From the NCBI GenBank assembly GCA_001574975.1, contig KQ965810.1:2280-66279 (forward strand): 64,000 nucleotides of DNA. Reading direction: 5' to 3'. The position numbers and the translations under genes are program-made. The DNA comes from Gonapodya prolifera JEL478 (lineage: Eukaryota; Monoblepharomycota; Monoblepharidomycetes; Monoblepharidales; Gonapodyaceae). Below, in pieces: positions 44,563-54,682 of this stretch; position 1 is the first letter of the stretch, and every line of letters starts with the position of its first letter. The notes beneath the pieces are model-generated. The model searched no databases. It saw nothing but the letters and a program-made list of their open reading frames with translations, and was not told the DNA's origin.

Positions 44563-47275
44563 CTACCTATACCCGTCCTCCATCTCATCCTCGTGGAACG
44601 GCGCCAGCAGCATCGCCTCAGCGGTCGGAATGACCGGCCGGCCCATGCCGGGCGGTAACCCTGCCATCCCGCTGCCATGGGAAAAGCTGCCCTTCCGCCC
44701 TCGCCCGTCCACGCTGCTGACCCGGCCAACATCCTCGTAGAACCCGTTTTCGAGATCGTCCAGTAAAGGCGCAGCTGCAGGATCGGTTGAGTTGCGCGCC
44801 CTGGCGGCAGCAGCCGCGCGATTCAAGGCGGCGTGGTGCGGTCGGTGTGGGGAGAAATGCGAGCTCCCAGCTCCCCCCGTGCGGTTCGGGGAAGGGTACG
44901 CTGACCCGTTCCCGTTCCCCATTCCATTCGGAAACTGACCTCGAGGGTCGTCGTCGAGGTCCTTTGAGGCTTCTGCAGCGGCGCGGGTAGAGTTGAGGAG
45001 AAAAACGCCTGTGAAAATGGTAAGGAAGCCACAGAAGATGGAAACGAGTTGGACGGTATCGGTGTCGTTGAAGCCCTGGAAAAGGATGACGGAGGCGGAG
45101 ATGGTTGCGGTCGTAAAGGTTACGTAGTAGACGGGGGTGACGCTAGAGAGAGCAAGTGGCAGGTGATTGGCCGGCAACAGTGCCCATCGAAGGAAAAGTG
45201 AGTATGAGCAACGTTGCCGCGCGGTATCAGCCAAAGGGCGCACATGCAGGTGCAGTACTCCGGCGAGTGTCCTCACTTCACCGGCCACAGTGGAGCCGTT
45301 CCTTCCTGCTTGCTTGCATTCCTTCCTCCAAGAAGGACACCATTGACCCTTCCATTCCCCCTACCCGTCCGCACACAACACTCACAGATTGGTCGAAAAC
45401 GTATCTAACGCCTTGTTGAAGTAATTCATCTGCGTGACCACGCTGACACCCACCACGACTGCAAACACCCAAGTGCTTGGGTCGAGGAGCTGGTTCGACC
45501 CGGCAAAGGTGAGCTTCAGGGCGATGCCGAACCCCTTGCAGGCCATGACGGAGATGGACCCGACGAGCGAGCAGATGGACACGTAGACGAGCAGGTGTGA
45601 GCGCCCGTACCGAGGCGCGACTTTGTAGATGAGGAAGAGGGTGAGGACGGTGACGCAGGCGACGTAGAAGAGGAAGGCTGTTTAAGTGTTGTTGGTGGGG
45701 TGAAGAACGGTTAGGGATGGAAAGGGGGACACGGGGGCCGACCCAGACGCTACATACGGGGTTGGATGGCGTACTGAAGGATCTCATCTACACTGTTGAT
45801 TTCTTTCTCCGCCGGTGCATGGACTGGGTGAGTGGCGGGGATGAGACGGCGAGTGGGGTACGAGCGGCGAGAATGGGGTTGGATGTGGTTGTGCAAAGGT
45901 GAGTCATTACTGTACCACCGTAGAACTTCGACAAAGACCCTTCGCTGTCGCTGTACAAACTCACGAATAATGAGCACGGATCCTAGAACGCACAGGATGC
46001 AGCCAATGATGCCCTCTGTGCCGAGGCGCTCGTCGAGGAAAAAAGAGGCGAGGACGGCACCCACGATGACGGAGAGGGCGCCTGTGGTTGTGGTGATGGT
46101 AATTTGGTTAGAGGTCATGTTGGCGAAGTGGAAGCACGGAAGGAGTCTTGACAAACAGCGACTCCTCGCTCGGGACTCCGTGCCTTCGCCAAAAGCGACA
46201 CCTCGCTCACGCTCCGCGTCTCGTTCCACTCCGTGCCATTGCTGACAGCAACACATCGCTCGCGACTCCGTGCCTTCGCCAACAGCAGCACCTCGCTCCC
46301 AGCTCCTCCCTCATTCTGAGTCTGGGTACATCCCCGGACTAAATCCCCCCCCCCCCCACCCCCCGTGGGATTATTTGCCTCCGGCGGACAGCCTCGGTCA
46401 GCGCTTCGCGCTCAGGCCTCCATGTACGCTCCGCGAGAGTATATTTCGCTCCGCGGGGTAACTCGCCTCCGGCGGCCGTCCCGCTTCGCTCGACAGCCTC
46501 GGTCAGCGCCTCCCGGCGCTTAGGCCTCAAAGCTCGCTCCGCGAAAGTATATTCCGTTTTACAGGTCATTCGCCTCCGGCGGACAGCCTCGGTCAGCACC
46601 TCCCGCTTAGGCCTCGATGTCGCTCCGCGAGATGTCGGCCTCGGTCAGCGCCTGGCGACGCTTAGGCCTCGGCGTCCTCGCTCCGCTCGCAGACTCACCG
46701 AGAGGAGTAACAAGCACGGCCGGTGCGAACGAGTAGGCCGCAAAATTTGCAATCTCGCCGAGAATCATTGTGACCATTCCGCACCACCAGAGCCAGTTGG
46801 AGAGGTAGACATAGGTGTCGCCTGCCGAGGGAGCATGAGATTGGGGCGGGGGTGAGCCTCGTCGCGAGTATGCGATGCTGGAAGATGAGGTTGGGCGGGA
46901 TGATGAGGATGGAGGAGGGGAGACGGCGAGCTTCGCGGTGGATGCGAGCAGGCCCTTTTTGGTGATGATGAAGGAGCATCCGATGAGGGCGGAGGAGGAG
47001 ATTGCGAGGAGCAGGCCGACTGTGCGCGAGGAATAGGAAAGTGGGATTTGGTGGGGGGAAGGTGTGGTCGAAAAGGCGCCAAGAAGAGCAGCGGGCGTGA
47101 ACGTGCGGTGCAGCGTGTGATGTAGCGGTCGAATGATGGAAAAGAAGCGAGAAACGGAGTGAATGTTGAGTTGAACGAGCGATGCGGGGGGGTGCGGGGT
47201 GCGATACAATGAGGCAGCGATGCCAACACCATAACGGTCACCGCATCACTCACCCTGTTTGTCTTCCAGAGGCAT
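44563..47275 (-). CDS. NIPA-family magnesium transporter, copy B
   Basis: Exons on the minus strand are 47275-47254, 47019-46699, 46081-45965, 45823-45758, 45677-45386 and 45142-44563, giving 465 residues. It matches copy A segment for segment: [67 protein letters not shown] and [18 protein letters not shown]. Exon 1 is 22 nt (MPLEDKQ) and ends in the same phase before the same residue as in copy A, which supports both starts. Copy B has an insertion of about 25 Ser/Pro-rich residues after the first membrane segment and lacks the last introns of copy A. Intron 2 (46082-46698) is 617 nt and mostly GC-rich repeat. The C-terminal tail is long and Gly/Ala/Arg-rich. Confidence 0.87.
46140..46310. 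repeat. tandem repeat in NIPA copy B intron 2
   Basis: About three copies of a unit running CTCGCTCGCGACTCCGTGCC, then TTCGCCAACAGC with CAC (near 46160, 46215 and 46255), with small changes and one shortened middle copy. It sits between the exon 3 acceptor and the second repeat block. Confidence 0.7.
46365..46690 (-). repeat. GC-rich dispersed repeat, three tandem units, NIPA copy B intron 2
   Basis: On the plus strand, units begin GCCTCCGGCGG at about 46377, 46463 and 46571. Each runs through CAGCCTCGGTCAGCGC and AGGCCTC to GCTCCGCGAGAGTATATT. A C-run and a GTGGGATTATTTG border lie at about 46345-46376. Read on the minus strand, this border and core match the repeat in TOR intron 2. Confidence 0.75.
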
Positions 47276-47696
47276 CGCGCTCAGCGTCTCTCCGGTGCGT
47301 CCAACCACAAATCGCCAAGTGCTAGGGTGTACCTTCAACCTTCTTTAGCTCTTTCTCCCGCACGAGCAGCCCAACGGTCCTTCGCTCGCTCTCGCTCGAT
47401 CGCCCTTGCGTGTCTGCTCTGCGTTTCCGTGACAGTGTGTCGCAGTCCCGTCTACGTCCTGGGCATCCTCCTGCGCGCGTGGCAGGTTGTCCCCAAAAGT
47501 TGAAGAGTTGAGTGTGGCTTCGACAAACCCCGACCCGGAGACAAGAAACGATTACCCGCATCTTACACGTCCCTCGTTTCTGGTTCCTTTTTTCTTCTTT
47601 TTTCTTTAGCGTATGCAAGATTAGATACATCTCCAAGATTAAATGCCTTACAAAAATCATCAACCCCGTCTGCCCATTAATCACAGCTGCACGCGC
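47276..47696. other. intergenic, no gene seen
   Basis: About 420 bp between the start of NIPA copy B and the stop of the next minus-strand gene. No supported coding region. Confidence 0.45.
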
Positions 47697-48563
47697 TCAA
47701 ACACGCTGCCCGCCCGCTTGGTCCTTGTCAAGATATCCCCTTGAGACATGATGAACAGCCAGCTCGCCGTACCCCTGCCAGTTCGGCACTCCCGCCGCCG
47801 CCTGCGACACCGCCGACACAGACACATCCCCAGACGCCTCCTTATCCACCACTCCCTCCGCCCAGACGTACATGGCCCTGAGGACGTACTGCAACTCCCC
47901 GGCAATCACCGCGACGCCGTACGTTCCGATATCAAACGCACCCGCCAGCCCCAGGACGCACACAACGAGACACCCGCCGGCGTACACGCCGATCTCCGTC
48001 GCGAACCGCCTTCTGGCTTCGGCAACCACTCCAGCCTTCCCCCCGGCCATCACCATCGATGTCAACCTCATCGCCGCCGCCGCCGACACAATCATCGCCA
48101 CGGCCAACTCGACCGCAATGGCGTCGTACAGCGCATTTGTCAAGTCGTCCACGGCGACGTTTGTTGCCGGGAGCCAGTTCTGCACGGCCGCGATGATCAT
48201 GCGGACGGTCGACAGCACGCCCGCAATGACGACGGGGGCCCATCGGGCGGCTCTCTTCGCAGGACCTTGGACGAGAACCGTTGCAGAAAGCACGAGAGCA
48301 TCCACATTCGCCGCAGCGACGTGCGCGATTCCCATGGGCACGTTGCGGACGACGCTTAGTGCGACCAGTAGGGTTGGGTTGGTGAAGTTGGGTGCGGCCG
48401 TCCAGGACAGAGCCCAGATGAAGATGCATGCGGCAACGATGAGGATTCGTCGACTGCGCGGTTGGTGGCGGTCTGGGTAGACGGTAAGAACGATGGGGAG
48501 GAGGCCGTACATGGCGAGAACGCCAACGCCGAGACGGGCGAGGCCACCGCTTGTGAGAGGCAT
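47697..48563 (-). CDS. uncharacterised multi-pass membrane protein
   Basis: A single open frame of 288 residues from MPLTSGGLARLG. The frame stays open to 48695, so an upstream start or exon is possible. I count about seven hydrophobic segments, including GVGVLAMYGLLPIVLTVY, ILIVAACIFIWALSW, VELAVAMIVSAAAAM and YAGGCLVVCVLGLAGAFDIG. I recognise no transporter or receptor motif. It is Ala/Val-rich, like many chytrid membrane proteins of unknown role. It lies in the same direction as NIPA copy B with a 420-bp gap. Confidence 0.6.
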   Translation of the reverse strand: MPLTSGGLARLGVGVLAMYGLLPIVLTVYPDRHQPRSRRILIVAACIFIWALSWTAAPNFTNPTLLVALSVVRNVPMGIAHVAAANVDALVLSATVLVQGPAKRAARWAPVVIAGVLSTVRMIIAAVQNWLPATNVAVDDLTNALYDAIAVELAVAMIVSAAAAMRLTSMVMAGGKAGVVAEARRRFATEIGVYAGGCLVVCVLGLAGAFDIGTYGVAVIAGELQYVLRAMYVWAEGVVDKEASGDVSVSAVSQAAAGVPNWQGYGELAVHHVSRGYLDKDQAGGQRV

Positions 48564-50111
48564 GGCTTGGATGGGAGGGAAAGAGCGATCGAGCGAAGGG
48601 AGAGATTGCGCGGGCGGATCGGGTTCGGGTGTATCTTGGAAAAAGCAACAAACGTTTGTCATATCACAGTGGTCATTGTGCTCGCATCCGACCACACCTA
48701 CTACGCACAGTTCTTACAAGTCTCTCCAAGCTCTGTCCGCCTGACGAGATCCTCTCAGCGCTGTTGCTTTTCTGCCTTGCCCGGAGTTTCTAGTTAGTAC
48801 CTTCAGCCCACCGACGGTTTGCTCCCTCATCGTCCATAAGTAAACAAAGCGCCACATGCATCCGATGAAAGTGTGACCCACAATAAAAGAGTTATGGAAA
48901 TGTAGATAAATGATATGGCCCTGCTGGTGAAGTCTCGGTGGAGATCTGTTACTCATTTTTGAACATCCTGAAGTGAAGCTGTCTTGAAAACTCTAGTGAT
49001 TGGAACAACTGGATTCTTCTCAAACTATCAGATGCAACATTAGAGACACCACAAATGTTGTTCTTGCTCAATTTGGCAACGAAGTTTACGCCGAAAAACA
49101 ATGCAAGTCAGCACCTATAAATCTCCGCAAGTCCCGCTCAAAACAACACCAGGCAAACACAGCCGGGAGACAAGAACAATTCAAAAATCATATTTTTGCA
49201 TTCATCCACATGTATTGTTATTCTTGTCCGAATACAGAACAATCAAACCGTTACAGCAATAGTCGACGAGCTGCCAGCCGTCCCGTATCCCACCGACCCG
49301 ACGCCGCAGACGTTTCCAGGGCGCGCGTCGTGGACGCCGCTCGTCATCGCACCCCATAAATTTGGTTTTGGACCGGAACGCCTCGGACCGTCGCGCAAGA
49401 AAAGGGAAGAAGAACCCGTCAGGAACTGAACATATTATTTGGAGGAATCCAAGCCGCTACTCATCTTTACACTCTTCAAGCCCAACGCACGCTGCAGCGA
49501 CAGGAGAAACGAACCGGTGTCCGCAGAGGCCTGTGGTCCGCTCATCGATCAGGAGCGCTAGTCCAGCGACTGACTTTGTCGTCGATCCGGTCTTGGTCTT
49601 CACAGTCGCGGGGGTCACACATACAGGGTTGCCCCAAGTGAGCTACACAGGTCCTCTGTCCAGCGCTCCCCTGCTGCGGATTGACCGTTCAAGTTTAGAA
49701 CGGAACGCAGCAACAAACATGGCAAGGAAACAGCGACCACTGACCTGTTCTTGGATGGGTTCGATGGGGGAGCAGCGTCGAAAAACATTCACTGTCGCGC
49801 AGGCGCAGGCGCGGTCCCGCAGGGTGGTTGGAGTTTGAGTGGAATGGTTTGGGGGGTGGGGGCGTTTGTCAACTTCGTTCACGACTTCACTACCACCTTC
49901 TTTCCAGCGCAATTCATACTCCGTTTCCTTGACCCACACACCCTGCGTGACCTCATCAGAAACATAGATCAACCAGTAGCATGTTACAACGGACGAATAA
50001 TAAAGCCTGGAATATCTAAACAGACATATATAGTCGTTGTAGCCCACCCCCATCCAAGTCCTCTCACACAACAAGCGACATGAAAACTGCACAAAGCCCC
50101 ATCACTGCGCT
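48564..50111. other. no gene supported
   Basis: Open frames on both strands (48714-48956 and 49643-50092 on minus; 49000-49429 and 49362-49838 on plus) overlap and show no known domain. The 49196-49430 frame has a short Pro/Thr-rich stretch that may be part of a gene I cannot resolve. Confidence 0.35.
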
Positions 50112-50966
50112 CTAGAGTGTAGCGGTGCACCCTCCAGCAGACCTTCTCACGCCACTGCCGCTCTTGCCCGACAACGCTGTTGTAGTGGCTGAGGTGTTGG
50201 CAGGTACGATGGATGTGCTGGTAACTGTGAAGAAGGGTGTTGCAGAAGGTTGTCTAACGAGAGGATCAAAAGCTCTGAGAGCGAGAACGCAGTGATGGTG
50301 CCCGTGAGGTGGTTGTGGCTGATTGAAATGATGTATAGGCTGGAAAGGGCCAAGTTTGGCACTGGTCCTCTGAGTGCGTCGTAAGATAATTCGAACGACT
50401 CAAGTGGTGACAGGAGAAGGTCCGGGATGGGCCCCGTCAGCTTATTGTTGCGCAAATCCAGACTTGTAAGGTAAGACAAAGACTTGATCTCTGGCGAGAT
50501 GCTTCCCGTCAGCGCATTTCCGGCCAGATTGATGCTTTGAAGTAGGTGCAGCGCCCACAACTCGGGCGGTATGGGACCAGCCTAAGCATTGTTCCCGAGG
50601 TCAATGTCGCTCAGCTGCGTCATGTTTCCTATGGGCGGAATGGGACCGCTCAAGCCCATCGCGGGCGCCGAGATTTGGTAAACCTTCCCCACCAAGCAGA
50701 AGAACCGCGGCGGGGTGAAGAAGAGCTCGTATGTGCCAGCGTTACAACAGGAGCTGCGCGACCAGGAGATGGGAACGGACGAAAGGTCGAAGAGCTGCTC
50801 GACGAATGCGCAGTCGGGAGAGGGCGAGAACTGCGCGCTGGCGGTGTTTGGTGTGGGGTGGAGCGTGAGGTGCTTGCAAAGTGGAGGTGTGGGTGAAGTC
50901 GACTCACAGTGCGTGCGGAAGCAGACACAGCCACAGCGTGAACAGCAGCTGTGCACGGACCTCCAT
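50112..50966 (-). pseudogene. secreted leucine-rich-repeat protein, interrupted by an in-frame stop
   Basis: Exon 1 (50966-50908) encodes a signal peptide, MEVRAQLLFTLWLCLLPHAL. A 70-nt intron leads to an LRR N-cap with the DC...SW...SCC pattern (SPSPDCAFVEQLFD, then WSRSSCC). The plant-type LRRs that follow read GLSGPIPPIGNMTQLSDIDL, NLAGNALTGSISPEIKSL and LDLRNNKLTGPIPDLL. Between two repeats, at the usual LGNNxLxGPIP position, a TAG codon (minus strand, 50584-50582) stops the frame; the repeats continue in the same frame beyond it. The C-terminal end is probably spliced to a Ser/Thr-rich tail that ends at 50112. Either a recent nonsense mutation, a sequencing error or readthrough explains the stop. 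Confidence 0.6.
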
Positions 50967-51859
50967 CTGCGTGTCTCTGCGAAACGAGTGCAAGTCGCAG
51001 AGAGTACCCGACACTGTGGCCACGGTGGCCACAGGGGCCGCAGCCTTGGCGAATCCCCGCCCGAAACACCGCCAAACACGAGAACCCATCGCGGCTCCGA
51101 GTCTCGCACATGGTTCGGCTTCCTCACACTCTGCCATCCACCGCACGCACTTGTCATCCGAGATCCCGTGCTCGACAGTGTCAACGTATTGGTCCACGTC
51201 CCGCGTCCCCCGCCCCTCGTCTGACATGACAGGAATCATCACGTGCTGACGGTGAGTATGCAGATGATTCGAGCAGCTATTTGCGATGAGGAGGCACGGG
51301 TCTGTGCTCGACGTGAAACTCACGCGTCTTATTCCTGGGTGGAACGGGTCCGCGGCTCCAATTCTTTTCTCCAGAGGTGTGATCCGCAGTCGTAAAGATA
51401 GTGTCGAACGTTGGGAAACGCCGCACAGAATATGGCCTCAAAAATATTTAATTCGACTAACTTTGCTTAGGCTAGGGACCCTCAACAGGGCATCCCATTT
51501 TCCGACGAGAACAGAACAAGGTGGATTGCTGTTCACGAAAAAGAGGAGTCCTTCCTGAGTGGGACACCCGCTCACTCGTGTCGCGGCTTTGGCCTTTCCG
51601 ATAGTCCAGACTTTCAAATGTACTTAATTAATTCCATGTGATTCAATTTGTGACCCTGATTCATGCTCTCCTCTGCGTTAGGCAGAGTTAGGCAGCGTTA
51701 GGCTGAGTGCGAGGCCCCAACCTGATCGATATATATGTAAAACCCCGGATCCGCGGTGGCCACTTCACTCTGCAGTTTTCCCCCCTTTGGTCTCCCAGCA
51801 GTCGCGCACGCCCATCTCCCGAAAGCTTTCCGCGACCACGTTGCAGATTCATTCCAAGC
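50967..51859. other. intergenic, no gene seen
   Basis: About 0.9 kb between divergent genes. At 51678-51705 are three 10-bp units ending TTAGGC(A/T) in tandem, just upstream of a TATATAT at about 51730 that could be the promoter of the coiled-coil gene. Frames opposite the LRR gene (50881-51249) look like shadows. Confidence 0.4.
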
Positions 51860-53833
51860 ATGGCTGCTCCTGCCGCCGGACCGAGTGGATCCATGGACGA
51901 GATTCCATACCTCCGATGGGAAAGGGCTGTCAAAATGCTGGAAGAGGAGATGAAGCGGATGATCAGAGTGGTAAGCCCTGTCTGTCAGTCTTAGGGTCAG
52001 GGTCTTTCAACAAAAACCCGCAACCGGCACCAAATCGGCCCCATCAGACGACCCTCGCCCAGGCCGAGCTCGAAAAGGCGCGAGCAGTCGAGCGCGATGC
52101 CAAAGCCGAGCTTGAGCGCGTCGAGGCCGAGCTGAAGCGTGCCGAGGAGGCTGTCAAGAGGGACAGGGCCGAGGTCGCGACCCTTCAGGCCAGAGTGTCC
52201 GCGCTCGAGCTCGAGGTCGCCACCGCACAGAGCGCGCTGGAGGAGGCGGAACGGGAAACTCAGAGGCTGGGCCAGAAGAGGGCGTTGATTGAGGCGGAGC
52301 TCCAGTCTGTAGGGGACCGCATCCGCGAGGGGTTTCTCAAGGAGGACGGGGTGCAGCAGCAGAAGGAGGAGCTCGAGGGCAAGATTGACGATGTGAAAGA
52401 CAAGATCAATGAGATTCAGAGAGAGGCGGCACAATTGGAGGAGGTCCAAAGGGATCTCGCATTGAAACTCAAGAATTCGAGAGGTGGGTCTCGGAACATC
52501 AGGTGCACTTTCCTGAACATGTGCCGCATTCAGTCTCCTGCCCGCTTATTGCTTTGCACAGAGCAAGTCGCCAAATGCACCGCTGAGCAAGCAGAGCTCC
52601 AGCTGCGTCTCGAAGATCTGGAGATCGAAGCCGTCGACATTATGCAGTCGATCGAAACGCACGGCAGAGAGGAGCAAAGACTCGGCGAGGAACAGGAAGC
52701 AGCACTTCGGGGTGCCGAAGCTGCCGAACAGCAAATGGTACGTTCGTGATTTGCTGACGTGCGGGGTCTCACTGTGTGGAGGGGTTCACTCACCAGTCAC
52801 CTCCGATACCAGCGAAACGCCGAGAAAGAGCTTGCACAGCTACAAGAATCCCACTCTGTTGGCGAATTTGTGACTGACATCGTCGGTGTCTTTATGCCCA
52901 TTCTGGGGAAAATCAGCAAACTCGTCATTGGGACGTATCGCGCGGCGCAAATCCAAAGCCTCCTTTCTCAAATCGAGCAACACCGGCAGACTGCGCAAGG
53001 CTTTCATAAACGGGCGGGCGACCTTCAACGGTACCGACAGGCGGCTGCCACGGAGCTCGAGAGGGAGCGCCTCCGCAAGAGGGGTTCTGATACCCAACTG
53101 AGGGATGTGGAGGGAAGCAGGAAAAAAGTCCAGCAGCAGCTTCAAAGCGCGATTGCAGGTGTTCAGGCTCTTGAGAGAAGCGCCGGCGAGACAAAGACAA
53201 AGCTTGAAACCGCGGAAAGTACCAGGAGACGCCATTTGACGGACCAGAGGAGTTACCAGGTGACGTGCCAAAAAATCAATGAACACTTGCTCTTGGGAAT
53301 GCTGTTGCTTACATCCTTCATCCTTGATCCACCCCGCCACTCTATAGACCAGACTTGGCAGTCTCACCAGGCAGAAGGAGGCGCTACAACAGCAAAACAA
53401 TCATCTTCAGACCGAATACGCAAAGCAAGACGCAAACTATCAGGCGTCAAAGCGGGCGATCGAGGACCACAAGTTGAGAGTCGCCACCGCACAAAGAACG
53501 CTTGTGGCAGCCCATACCGATGTGGAGGGTGCTCTTCAAAAGGTCAACGAGGCAAGAACTGCCGTCAAGGCAAGGTTGGAGGAGCAGCACGACAGCGCGC
53601 GCAAACTGAGCGACGCCAAGGCGAAAGCGCGCGCGAGAGAGAATCGGGTGGCGCAAGTCAATGCAGAGCTTGCCCTCATCACCACACGACACAAAGCCGC
53701 AGTGGAGGACAAAAGGTTCCAGTTGGAAGCAGAGCAACAATACGAACGTAGAGCGACCATGGTCCCACAGACGGCTCAACCTGCTGTGTCGGTTGAAGCG
53801 CAGAGGGCGGAAGTGCCTCTCCGCAGGGCGTGA
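51860..53833 (+). CDS. orphan coiled-coil protein with a central hydrophobic segment
   Basis: Five exons (51860-51970, 52048-52483, 52562-52737, 52813-53259, 53348-53833) give 551 residues. Almost the whole protein is predicted coiled coil: heptads rich in Ala, Glu, Arg and Gln, such as ELEKARAVERDAKAELERVE and LEEAERETQRLGQKRALIEA. Near residue 260, between two long coils, lies a short non-polar stretch, GEFVTDIVGVFMPILGKISK. No catalytic or targeting motif is visible and I recognise no family. It could be a structural filament-like or membrane-associating protein. A TATA-like element lies about 130 nt upstream of the start. Confidence 0.7.
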
Positions 53834-54682
53834 GTGAAAAGCCATGTGCCCGAGTGTGGATGTATTTGATATCTATATTAGAGAGTGTGGAAGAACATCT
53901 ACAATAGTGCATTGAGCTCTGGGTCATGTTGAATGCTTTGAAAACTTTGAAAACCCTCGCAAACGGGCATTGATACCATCGAACATGTCAGGTGGGGAAG
54001 TTTTGTAACCGAACACCTAGAATAAACATGAGCTCCTTGACGGGTATAAAATGGGATGCCAGTCACAGTTGAGAGGAGCTGTCACTCTACTTCGGACGTT
54101 CGGTCCACCTGTCAAAGTCCGATAACGTCCGTTCGAATCTAATCAGAAAGCAGTGGGACCTTGATAGTCGCCTCTTTAATTCCTGAAGGGGGAAGGGGTC
54201 GCGGTTCAAGCTCAATCCACGTCCACTCGAAATGCTTCGATAATGAATGCAACAAGCAACCGCGGCAGTAACGCGCTGAGTCGATACTCCTCTCCAAGGG
54301 TGACGGCGTGGAGGCGGGCCGGAGGTCGCAGCAGAAGATCCGGGTGATGAGTTTCGCAAAAGGGGCGAACACACAAAGCCAGTTTATTCTTGTGTATTCT
54401 CGGGGCAGTTTTGCCCAAACTGATCCTATACTTGCCACTTCTAACGTCCCGTTTTACACCCTACGAAAATGTACTGCGCATGCGAATCTCATCAACCAAA
54501 TCCGCAGTCACGTAAAGTCCAATGCTGAGTCTGCCCTTCTATCACTCAAAGTTGTTGGTTGTCAGGCATAGCCGACGCTTTCACTTCAACTGGACTTTTG
54601 AAAACGTTGGAAAACTTCTGAATTCTAAACTACCAAAGACACCGCTCACCCCAACTTTCAATTCACTACTCGCTTAGGTAAA
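53834..54682. other. intergenic, no gene supported
   Basis: Between the convergent coiled-coil and AAA+ genes. Open frames at 54308-54571 (+) and 54139-54438 (-) overlap on opposite strands; neither is convincing. Confidence 0.4.

Noticed and set aside
54308-54571. Open frame with an AKGANTQSQFILVYSRG stretch resembling a cyclophilin core
   Set aside because: The likeness covers only about 15 residues, the next expected cyclophilin motifs are absent, and an antisense frame of similar size overlaps it.
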